This document shows positions 33,461-40,775 of a DNA stretch of 64,000 bases, in pieces (position 1 is the stretch's first letter; each line of letters opens with the position of its first letter). Source of the DNA: Desulfitobacterium_A nosdiversum. GTDB lineage: Bacteria; Bacillota; Desulfitobacteriia; Desulfitobacteriales; Desulfitobacteriaceae. Under the pieces are notes generated by a model. That model did no database searches and was not told the origin of the DNA. It saw only the letters and a program-made list of their open reading frames with translations. The position numbers and the translations under genes were made by a program. The DNA lies in assembly GCF_049860565.1 (NCBI RefSeq), contig NZ_CP172056.1, positions 186,001-250,000 of the forward strand, in the 5' to 3' direction.

Positions 33461-34450
33461 TTGCCCACAATTATTTATCCCCCAACAATTCCTTGGAACT
33501 GGATGGTTCAGCGTCCTCAACAATTGATGAAACAGCTTTCCCTTTTAGGCTATACAGTGCTTTACGAAGATATCGGCTCCTTTACACAACCCAGTGTCCA
33601 TAAACTTTCAGATACACTCTATCTTTGTCAAGGGCTCTCCTCTTTGTCCCTTCCTCACACCCGTCCGCGCATTCTTTGGTTAACCTTCCCCACACATGTT
33701 CATCTAATCAAGCAGTACCAACCTGACTATGTTGTATTTGACTCTTCTGATGAACCCAAGGATGAATTTGCCGAATGGGAAAGGTATTTGCCTGCTATGC
33801 TCACACAAGCAGATCTGGTATTCGCTTCATCATATTCTCTTTTTAGGCAACTCTCACTTAAGCATCCCTCAGTCCATCTTGTTCCCAATGGTGTTGATTC
33901 CCAGCATTTTTCAGTCTCGCAAAATAATCCTCCCGACTTGCCCGAAGGCAAACCCATAGTCGGTTATAGCGGTGCAATTGCTCCCTGGCTGGATTGGGAC
34001 TTACTCCAAAAGGTGATATCCCAAAATCCGGCTTTCCATTTTGTCTTTATCGGGGCACTCATTAAGTTAACCTGTTTTCCGTTGAAAGCGGATAATCTAA
34101 GCTATCTTGGGCTGAAATCCTATTCCCTTCTTCCGTCTTATCTCCAACAGTTTAAAATCGGCCTTATTCCGTTTAAGCTGACTGCTATGACACAAGGCTG
34201 TAATCCCATAAAGCTCTATGAATACGCCGCTGCCGGACTTCCCATCGCCGCAACCCCCTTACCCGAACTAAGCCGATCACCCTGCCCTAGTCTTTATCTT
34301 TCTTCAGATCCGGCTCATTTTTCGAAATTCCTTCATAACGCCTTGATAGATCCCGTAAATAAGTCTGTTCGGAGATCCTTTGCTCTTGAAAATGACTGGA
34401 GAAAACAAGCAGAAGAAATTCATAAAATTCTTCAAAAATATTACGTTTAA
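33461..34450 (+). CDS. glycosyltransferase (GT1/GT4-like)
   Basis: 329 aa. It starts at TTG 33461 after GGGAGG: MPTIIYPPTIPWNWMVQRPQ, an opening seen in TuaH-like glycosyltransferases. The C-terminal Rossmann half has IVGYSGAIAPWLDWDLLQ, NLSYLGLKSYSLLPSYLQQF and the acidic donor-site motif CNPIKLYEYAAAGLPIAATP. It probably transfers a nucleotide-activated sugar; acceptor unknown. With the SPOCS-like and second glycosyltransferase genes it forms a likely spore-surface or envelope cluster. Confidence 0.8.
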   Translation: MPTIIYPPTIPWNWMVQRPQQLMKQLSLLGYTVLYEDIGSFTQPSVHKLSDTLYLCQGLSSLSLPHTRPRILWLTFPTHVHLIKQYQPDYVVFDSSDEPKDEFAEWERYLPAMLTQADLVFASSYSLFRQLSLKHPSVHLVPNGVDSQHFSVSQNNPPDLPEGKPIVGYSGAIAPWLDWDLLQKVISQNPAFHFVFIGALIKLTCFPLKADNLSYLGLKSYSLLPSYLQQFKIGLIPFKLTAMTQGCNPIKLYEYAAAGLPIAATPLPELSRSPCPSLYLSSDPAHFSKFLHNALIDPVNKSVRRSFALENDWRKQAEEIHKILQKYYV

Positions 34451-34532
34451 CCCCTAATTTCAAGGAGTCACATATAAATCACACTCTGAATAAAATACCC
34501 CGAAACCAGTATAAAGGAGGGAAAATTACAGC

Positions 34533-35168
34533 ATGTCAGATTTATTACAATTCGATCCATATGAAGAGAGAGTCTGTATCATCGTCGAAAAAGTATTTTT
34601 CAGTTGTCAGCAAAGGGAGTGTTTTAACGACTTTCCAGTAGCGCTCCCGACAAGCGGAGGACCATTCACCTTCGTCAGCATAACTTTTAACAATGGAGTA
34701 ATTCTTCCGGAAAGCATCATTATCACTCCAATTCCCAGTCGTCCTAACTTCGCCCGTGCTCAATTCACCGTTCGTATTTGCTTCACTTTAAGGGTGAGAA
34801 ATGCTGCAGGCACAATCATTCCAATCACGGGCTGCCTGCCGGATATCCTCAAGGATATCGTCATTTACCATCCACCGACACGTTCAGAGTTTGATTTCAA
34901 TCTTAGAGTGGAAACACGCAGTGAGCTTTTAGTTCCAGCAATGATTTCCGATACTGATGTTATTCTGGCCGTGGGTAGCTTCGTCATTTCTAAACTTACC
35001 GGTTTTGTACAACTTGCGATCAATGCCTTTGGTTATTGCCCTGAGCCTCCATTCTGCGAAGAATTCCCCTCTGAGAGCCCGTGCGTCGATTTCTTGAATC
35101 CAAATCTGACACCTTTCCCGACAGATTTCTTCCCTCCTCAGTTACCCAGTCCTGTTCCTCGCTTCTAA
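34533..35168 (+). CDS. SPOCS/DUF3794-like spore-coat-type protein
   Basis: 211 aa. The pattern VCIIVEKVFFSCQQRECF (about 13-30), then TFVSITFNNGVILPESIIIT, is typical of SPOCS-like proteins in spore-forming Clostridia; the remainder is beta-rich with a Pro-rich tail (PFPTDFFPPQLPSPVPRF). No signal peptide. Start ATG follows AAGGAGGG. Assignment is by motif memory and is moderate. A spore envelope location would agree with the neighbouring glycosyltransferases. Confidence 0.6.
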   Translation: MSDLLQFDPYEERVCIIVEKVFFSCQQRECFNDFPVALPTSGGPFTFVSITFNNGVILPESIIITPIPSRPNFARAQFTVRICFTLRVRNAAGTIIPITGCLPDILKDIVIYHPPTRSEFDFNLRVETRSELLVPAMISDTDVILAVGSFVISKLTGFVQLAINAFGYCPEPPFCEEFPSESPCVDFLNPNLTPFPTDFFPPQLPSPVPRF

Positions 35169-35205
35169 TCTTCTTTCCTTTCATTACTCAGGGGAACTGT
35201 TTTAA

Positions 35206-35240
35206 AGAGACTAGGGCTGTCAATGACAGCCCTAGTCTCT
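35206..35240 (+). repeat. 17-bp perfect hairpin just before a Shine-Dalgarno site
   Basis: AGAGACTAGGGCTGTCA and TGACAGCCCTAGTCTCT are exact reverse complements separated by one base. The AAGGAGG for the next gene begins 3 bp after the second arm. There is no T-run, so it is not a normal terminator; it may shield the mRNA 5' side or be a processing site. Confidence 0.7.
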
Positions 35241-35258
35241 AACAAGGAGGTGTATCCA

Positions 35259-36731
35259 TTGCCCGCTTTTCCTTTATCCACTCGTTCTTTACTTATCAAT
35301 CAAGACTCTTCTTTCTTCCTGGAGACAACTTCAGAAGGGATTTTCTTATCCTCTAAAGCAAATAAGAGTCCTCTTTTTGAACTTAGAGAACCCATACTTC
35401 TTGCTCAGGGAATTGCCGAAACCCCCAATCAAATTCATTTAGCGTATATCAAAACATCAGGTGAACTCTGTTACACCATCGTTTCAACCACAGGTACACA
35501 TCATACAACCTCTCTGGGTAATCTCGATACACGCAACAACCGTTATGCACGGCTTATTCTTCTTCCCGTGGATAAGGTGATCCATATCTTTTATGCAGCT
35601 TCTCACCTTTCCCTTCCTGATGTTTGGCGTATTACCCATCATCTTTGGAACGGCCAAACTTGGAAATCAGCACAGTTAGGAGAGGTCGTCCATCCACGCT
35701 ATCCTGTTTATCGTGTCCTGCTCGACTCCAAATCGAACCTTCATCTCCTGATGATGACCTCTTTAGGGAATCGTTCCGCACTTTTATCCAATTTTTTTAA
35801 CGGAGCCTATCATATTTGGGCGCAGCGCAAAGAAGATCTCAGCATTCCTCGCGAAATTATTGATATGACCGGCCTAATTCTTTCCGGCGATCGAGGATAT
35901 CTATTTTACGCAGCCAAACAACCCGGCACAGAAAAATATGAAATTGGCTTTGCCTCACGCATAAATTTATGTGATTTTGGGAGTACGTGGAGAATTGAAG
36001 GTAATTCTCTTAAGGAAATCAGCGGTCCTTGGAAAGGATTTGGCGTATTTCAGTCCGAAGGAAATCTTAGTTTGCTGGTTAACACGGATCAAGAACGGCT
36101 ATTTCAATTTAATCAGCATCATTGGAATCTTGTTTCAAATTTCCCCTCAAAGCATTTGCCAACAAATCTTGTTCAAAAGTCAGAATTCGGAATCAATCAC
36201 ACAGAGTGGCTTATCGATTCTGAAGACGTATATGTCCCATTATTTATTGATCTCATCCAGTCTTCTTCTCTACTCATTGAAAACGACGCCATTGCTGTTC
36301 CTATATTTAATTATACGGCACCCCTCATTCATCCCGTTACTAACGCTATTCCTTTCCCGGAATCGAATAAACCCAAGATCTCTAATACCAGCGAATCTGT
36401 TTTACCTCCTGAAGCTAAAGATTCCAGTACAACAAATGAAGCTGAACTCATGACGAATCTTAACCTAATCGAAGATACGTTATCTACCATTATGGATAAC
36501 TTGATCTCTCTTGATAAGAAAATGGATACTCTTCCGAACTCACTTGAACCTCTCGCTTCTCTCATGAAACAAAATTCGAGAGTATTTTCCGCGGCTATAG
36601 AATCCTTGAAAAAACAAGATTTTGAGACCTTACAAGCCTTACATTCTCTTGAGGAGAAAATAGTCCAACTTAAACAAACTAAAGAAAAGAAAGGATTTTG
36701 GGAGAGATGGTTCGGATTAACGAAAAAATGA
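35259..36731 (+). CDS. large unknown protein with C-terminal coiled coil
   Basis: About 490 aa from TTG 35259, which lies 6 nt after AAGGAGGTG; an earlier ATG at 35223 sits inside the hairpin and is rejected. The N-terminal 330 residues look like repeated beta strands (LLAQGIAETPNQIHLAYIKT, HLLMMTSLGNRSALLSN, GYLFYAAKQPGTEKYEIGFA), suggesting a propeller-like fold. A Pro/Ser-rich linker leads to a heptad-like helical tail (about 400-480). No signal peptide. I do not recognise the family. Its stop overlaps the next ORF (ATGA). Confidence 0.75.
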   Translation: MPAFPLSTRSLLINQDSSFFLETTSEGIFLSSKANKSPLFELREPILLAQGIAETPNQIHLAYIKTSGELCYTIVSTTGTHHTTSLGNLDTRNNRYARLILLPVDKVIHIFYAASHLSLPDVWRITHHLWNGQTWKSAQLGEVVHPRYPVYRVLLDSKSNLHLLMMTSLGNRSALLSNFFNGAYHIWAQRKEDLSIPREIIDMTGLILSGDRGYLFYAAKQPGTEKYEIGFASRINLCDFGSTWRIEGNSLKEISGPWKGFGVFQSEGNLSLLVNTDQERLFQFNQHHWNLVSNFPSKHLPTNLVQKSEFGINHTEWLIDSEDVYVPLFIDLIQSSSLLIENDAIAVPIFNYTAPLIHPVTNAIPFPESNKPKISNTSESVLPPEAKDSSTTNEAELMTNLNLIEDTLSTIMDNLISLDKKMDTLPNSLEPLASLMKQNSRVFSAAIESLKKQDFETLQALHSLEEKIVQLKQTKEKKGFWERWFGLTKK

Positions 36732-36919
36732 ATTTAGGGGAACTTTTGGCTGAACATCCTGAACTTCGATCAGTCTTTTCTAAGTATGGGATACCCGTTT
36801 ATAGCTGAGGGGCAAAACACTTACTCTATCAGAGTGTTGGGCAGGTTGCTCAACTTTACAAGGTTGATCCTCAAACGCTGATTAAAGCATTAAAAGTCTA
36901 TGTTAAGTCCATTCATTAG
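36728..36919 (+). CDS. DUF1858-like small protein with in-frame UGA at a Cys position
   Basis: The ATG overlaps the upstream stop (ATGA). The reading is MNLGELLAEHPELRSVFSKY then GIPVYS-UGA-GAKHLLYQSVGQVAQLY and KVDPQTLIKALK, ending IH and TAG, 63 codons. The first half matches DUF1858 (HPEL..VF.KYG), and relatives carry Cys where the UGA (36806-36808) lies. Both sides stay in one frame with good coding character. Downstream of the UGA, ACTCT-ATC-AGAGT or AACACT/AGTGTT can form a small stem-loop at roughly the distance of a bacterial SECIS. It is either a selenoprotein or a point-mutated gene; sequence alone does not decide. Confidence 0.5.
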
Positions 36920-36943
36920 ACTGATTAATAAGGGGTTTTGATA

Positions 36944-37936
36944 GTGAAAGTTCTTTTCCAAATTCGTTCCGATTATCGTCAAAATCCGGCTGGAGATACG
37001 GTCCAGCTCCTGGCGACAGCACAAGCTCTGCAAAAACTCGGAGTTGAAATTCATCTGTCTCTTGATCCTCATGTCAAACTCAAAGAATATGACCTCGTCC
37101 ATATTTTCAATGCTACGCGGGTATCGGATGCCTCCATGTATTTTGAAAATGCAAAATTACAGAAAAAATCGGTGGTTCTCTCCCCTATCTATTGGAATAT
37201 GCAAAAATTCCTTGAACAAAGGGCAGAAAGTTCGTTATCCCTAACCCAATGGGAAGCCCATCAGCCCTGGAGAGGGCAATTGTTCAAGGATTGCGATCTG
37301 CTCCTGCCCAACGGACAATTAGAAATGGATTTGATCCAGGAAGATTTTCAGGTGAATACACCCTATAAAGTTATTCCCAATGGTTTTCCCGAAGAATATC
37401 TTGAAATTGACGAATCCCTTTTTCGGGAAAGCTGCCCCGATTTGCCTGAGCAGTTCGTTCTCTGTATCGCACGAATAGCCTCACGTAAAAACCAGGCCTC
37501 ACTCGCAAAAGCTTGTTACGAACTTGGTCTAACTCTCGTTTTAGCCGGACCCATTAATGATGCCGCATATTTTGAAAAAATTCGTTCGTATTCCAATGTC
37601 CTTTATTTAGGCACCTTGCAGGGACGACTTCTTGCCTCTGCTTATGCAGCCGCTAAAATTCACGCGCTCCCAAGTTGGTTTGAAACGCCAGGGCTCTCCA
37701 GCCTGGAAGCCGGTGCTTGCGGGGCTGTTATTGTTTCTACAGATCAAGGCTCGACAACCGAGTACTTCAAAGATATGGCCGTTTATATGAATCCTTTTCA
37801 GAAGGAAAGCTTAAAGGCTGCTCTGGAAAAAGCCTTAACCTTTTCACCTGAGCCTTTAACTCAGCATATCCGTAAACATTACTCTTGGTCAAAAATCGGC
37901 GAAATGACTCTCTCCGCTTATCGTACATTGCTCTAG
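36944..37936 (+). CDS. glycosyltransferase family 4-like protein
   Basis: About 330 aa from GTG 36944 (8 nt after AAGGGG; a TTG at 36938 is too close). N-terminal MKVLFQIRSDYRQNPAGDTV, central CIARIASRKNQASLAKACYE (nucleotide-sugar loop) and C-terminal ALPSWFETPGLSSLEAGACG, the E-x7-E region of GT4 enzymes. It probably adds a sugar to an envelope or spore-surface acceptor. It is the last gene of the cluster and is followed by a terminator. Confidence 0.85.
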   Translation: MKVLFQIRSDYRQNPAGDTVQLLATAQALQKLGVEIHLSLDPHVKLKEYDLVHIFNATRVSDASMYFENAKLQKKSVVLSPIYWNMQKFLEQRAESSLSLTQWEAHQPWRGQLFKDCDLLLPNGQLEMDLIQEDFQVNTPYKVIPNGFPEEYLEIDESLFRESCPDLPEQFVLCIARIASRKNQASLAKACYELGLTLVLAGPINDAAYFEKIRSYSNVLYLGTLQGRLLASAYAAAKIHALPSWFETPGLSSLEAGACGAVIVSTDQGSTTEYFKDMAVYMNPFQKESLKAALEKALTFSPEPLTQHIRKHYSWSKIGEMTLSAYRTLL

Positions 37937-37955
37937 TACCAGCCCATAAAAAAGA

Positions 37956-37990
37956 AAACCGGGGCAGCCTTACGACTTGCCTCGTTTACT
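37956..37990 (+). terminator. intrinsic terminator of the glycosyltransferase cluster
   Basis: AAACCGGGGCA pairs with TGCCTCGTTT, followed by ACTTTTATTT. Confidence 0.65.
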
Positions 37991-38025
37991 TTTATTTGAG
38001 TATCTCATTCTAAATCTTCCCTGTA

Positions 38026-38805
38026 TTAAAAGTTCCCCGTTTGGATGAAGTCTAGAACTTTTTGACACGTTTTATAACGGTCTGCACCTGAAATCAGCTG
38101 AGCTCGCTCAATGGGTTTAAAGTTTCCGCCAACAACATAAATATTTTGAGCAGAATTGAGATCCTCTTCTTGAACCCCATCCAGATAGGCTATAGGTGCT
38201 CTTAAATAATCTGCAAGATACCCTGCTGCTCGCTCATCCGGACCATGACCTACGAGAATTAAATTTTTCACTGGAATGTCTCCTCCCTGCTCTTGTTTTA
38301 GTTCTTGGATTTTTTGTTCAATGTCTGTCAAAAAATCAGCCCAAGTCCGACCATAACGTGCAAAATAGCCAATCGGGTCCGTGTGATCGGTTTCTTGATA
38401 CCTATTGGAAATATCCTGGTGTGAAAAAATTCGATCCCGGACAATCCACCCATAACGAAGGCAGGCGTCAGCGACTAACCAAATCGCGCGTTTCCATGCC
38501 TCCTCAAAAAGCGTCTGATTTACGCCATAAGGTTCACAGATTTCTACAGAAAGGAATTTATGGTTTGCCGTATACCCTGCATGAAAAGCTACTTCATTCT
38601 CAGGGATCGTCCGGATAATCTCAGTCCAATCGACAAAATAATGTGCCGATGCTCCCCGATAAGCCGTGTTGAAGTAGTTATACTCATTTTGGGCCGTAGC
38701 ACCCAATGTATCCGTTGCATGGATCACAAAGCCCTCAGGGCTTAGCCCTTCGTTTGACCGATTAAAGTTCAGCAGCTGCTGGGTTATCGGATAAGCCGTA
38801 TTAAT
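38026..38805 (-). CDS. N-acetylmuramoyl-L-alanine amidase with CWB2-like tail
   Basis: About 260 aa if translation starts near 38805. The amidase_2 domain has the zinc His in FVIHATDTLGATAQ, EVAFHAGYTANHKFLSVEIC and SHQDISNRYQETDHTDP. The C-terminal 85 residues (NLILVGHGPDERAAGYLADY, IYVVGGNFKPIERAQLI, SGADRYKTCQKVLDFI) resemble one cell-wall-binding repeat 2. A GTG at 38727 would cut off the first strand and leave His at residue 3. The open frame runs upstream through NTAYPITQQLLNFNRSNEG to an ATT codon at 38805 beside GAGGAGG, with no ATG/GTG/TTG there, so the start is unusual. It is paired with a holin-like gene. Confidence 0.8.
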   Translation of the reverse strand: MNTAYPITQQLLNFNRSNEGLSPEGFVIHATDTLGATAQNEYNYFNTAYRGASAHYFVDWTEIIRTIPENEVAFHAGYTANHKFLSVEICEPYGVNQTLFEEAWKRAIWLVADACLRYGWIVRDRIFSHQDISNRYQETDHTDPIGYFARYGRTWADFLTDIEQKIQELKQEQGGDIPVKNLILVGHGPDERAAGYLADYLRAPIAYLDGVQEEDLNSAQNIYVVGGNFKPIERAQLISGADRYKTCQKVLDFIQTGNF

Positions 38806-38813
38806 CGCCTCCT

Positions 38814-39134
38814 CTATTTAATCGTACCGTTTTGTTTTTGATTAACATAGTGGAAAAAGTCGTGCGCGAAGTTTGAACCTTTCCCGATCACTAATCCTGT
38901 AATGATAATCCCCACTAAAGGATCGATGGTCTTTACACCCATAAGTGTAAGCGAGTTGCTATTCGTTTCATAAGCAAGCATAATTCCTACCCCTAAACTC
39001 AACAGCTCAAGTGTGATGGGCTTAAATTTTTCAGGAAGAAAAGGTATTGCGTATACGACTGTTTTAAAAAGATCAACAAGTTTTTCAACGACAACAGCGA
39101 GTATAAAAATTAAGCTTAACCCATCCAATTCCAA
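38814..39134 (-). CDS. small holin-like membrane protein
   Basis: 106 aa from TTG 39134, which follows AAAGGGGAG; an ATG 27 codons upstream lacks a ribosome-binding site. Predicted membrane segments lie around 7-25 and 40-60, with a third hydrophobic stretch near 75-92. Size, topology and the position 8 bp before an amidase gene suggest a holin/lysin pair, perhaps a phage-derived lysis cassette or a cell-wall turnover unit. No other phage genes are present. Confidence 0.5.
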   Translation of the reverse strand: MELDGLSLIFILAVVVEKLVDLFKTVVYAIPFLPEKFKPITLELLSLGVGIMLAYETNSNSLTLMGVKTIDPLVGIIITGLVIGKGSNFAHDFFHYVNQKQNGTIK

Positions 39135-39362
39135 GCTCCCCTTTCTATGCTCAGCCGTCAATCGCTTATCATAGTTTATGAAAGAGGTTTTCTTTGGGTG
39201 CTTACCTTTCTTCATTTTCGTGTAATTACATAAATGGTCCTATTTTATTTTCATCATCCATCAAATATTCTGAATACTGCTCATCATTAATTAAAGGATT
39301 TTGATGGCTCGAGTCGAATTACTTTACTTGGTAACAAAAGGATATTTTTGGGGGTCTTAACA

Positions 39363-40406
39363 TTGGCTTTTGAAAACCCATATCCTCAATATCTCGAGCA
39401 GAAAATCGACACAAAAATGATCTTCTCCCTGCTGGATGAATTACCGCAATTCGTTTGTCTGCTTGCTCCTGACTTTTCAATTCCGTATTATAATCGCGTT
39501 TTTAAACAAATCTTTGGGGATCCGGGGCAAAAGAAATGTTACGATGTAGTTCGAGGATATAATCATCCTTGTCCAAACTGCCCTTTACTTAATGATTTAA
39601 CTGATAAAGAACCGTTCTCTTGGGAACTGACAACAAAATCTGGCAGGATTTATAGCGTTAATGGGCGATTTTTCACCGATGAGACTAATACACGATATAT
39701 CCTTAAAACCGGAATAGATATTACAGATAAGAAAAAAATTGAATACGATATTACACGTATTGACCGGATGAATCTTATTGCAGAGATGGCCGCTGGAATC
39801 GCACATGAAATTAGAAATCCTCTAACGACTGTGAAAGGTTTTCTGCAAATGCTGGGTTGGAAGAGTGATCTTCAACAATATCAGGATTACTATCAATTAA
39901 TGATTAACGAACTCGAACGAGCAAACTGCATTATTACCGAATTCCTTTCCCTTACTAAAAATCAAACTGAAGATTTAGAGCTCCAGAATTTAAATACTAT
40001 TATTCAAACCCTTTCCCCCTTAATCCATGCAGATGCTCTGCAATCAGAAATAACAATAGTCGAAGAATTAGGGGAAATTACGGATATATCTCTCAACGAA
40101 AAAGAGGTTCGCCAATTAATCCTCAATCTTGTCCGAAATGGCATTGAAGCCATGGAAGCAGGTAAGGATCTTAAGGTAAAAACATATATGGACTCAGATG
40201 AAGTTGTTCTCGCGATCATTGATCAAGGCAAAGGGATTGAACCCGAAGTACTCGCTAAGCTTGGAGTTCCCTTTTTTACAACGAAGGAGGCGGGTACAGG
40301 GCTGGGGCTTATGATTTGCAAAAATATAATAAAACGTCATAATGCTAAGATGGATATTGTAACATCATCTAAGGGAACGACATTCTATATTCGATTTCCA
40401 GTATAA
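39363..40406 (+). CDS. PAS-domain sensor histidine kinase, sporulation-kinase-like
   Basis: 347 aa from TTG 39363, 8 nt after GGGGG. It has a single PAS domain (about 20-130) containing CYDVVRGYNHPCPNCPLL, a Cys cluster that might bind metal or sense redox. HisKA follows with the phosphoacceptor in AAGIAHEIRNPLTTVKGFLQ, then HATPase: N-box LILNLVRNGIEAM, DQGKGIE and GTGLGLMICKNII. No membrane segment and no adjacent response regulator, as for orphan kinases feeding the Spo0A phosphorelay. Confidence 0.85.
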   Translation: MAFENPYPQYLEQKIDTKMIFSLLDELPQFVCLLAPDFSIPYYNRVFKQIFGDPGQKKCYDVVRGYNHPCPNCPLLNDLTDKEPFSWELTTKSGRIYSVNGRFFTDETNTRYILKTGIDITDKKKIEYDITRIDRMNLIAEMAAGIAHEIRNPLTTVKGFLQMLGWKSDLQQYQDYYQLMINELERANCIITEFLSLTKNQTEDLELQNLNTIIQTLSPLIHADALQSEITIVEELGEITDISLNEKEVRQLILNLVRNGIEAMEAGKDLKVKTYMDSDEVVLAIIDQGKGIEPEVLAKLGVPFFTTKEAGTGLGLMICKNIIKRHNAKMDIVTSSKGTTFYIRFPV

Positions 40407-40628
40407 AAACCTAATTGCTTAGAATTTAATATTTATAAAGAAGCATTACCTTTACCTGTAAAAACAGCTAAAGGCAATGCTTTTTTTCATTAAAACAAAA
40501 ATTTGCCTTTAATTTTCATTTTTTAAGTAAATTATCCAATAGTTAGTGTAAGAAATCAAAATAAGTGGTATGATGTATGATGAATGATTATTGTCAATCT
40601 AACATATTTTCGAATTTAATAAATGCGA

Positions 40629-40709
40629 CAAAAGCAAAATTAGCGAAAGCTAATGACGCAAAGCCATGGGTCTTCCAGTTCGGCTGATGACTGCCAGGCT
40701 ACCGCTAAA
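40629..40709 (+). ncRNA. c-di-GMP-I (GEMM) riboswitch
   Basis: P2 TTAGC-GAAA-GCTAA with GNRA loop, then TGACGCAAAGCCATGGG, TCTTCCAGTTCGGCTGATGA and GACTGCCAGGCTACCGC, matching GEMM-I at the conserved joint and receptor. It precedes a chemoreceptor gene, a known target class. Confidence 0.92.
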
Positions 40710-40715
40710 AAGGTA

Positions 40716-40755
40716 AAGTCGCCATGACCCAAAGCTTAGGCGGCTTATTTTAATT
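40716..40755 (+). terminator. possible attenuator before the chemoreceptor gene
   Basis: AAGTCGCC and GGCGGCTT (one G-T pair) form an 8-bp stem followed by ATTTTAATTAATTT, directly upstream of the GGAGGG of the next gene. Confidence 0.55.
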
Positions 40756-40775
40756 AATTTACTGGAGGGAAAACT

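Noticed and set aside
38026..39134. Prophage remnant
   Set aside because: Only a holin-like and an amidase gene are present; no capsid, tail, integrase or repressor genes, and the amidase tail is CWB2-like as in host surface proteins.
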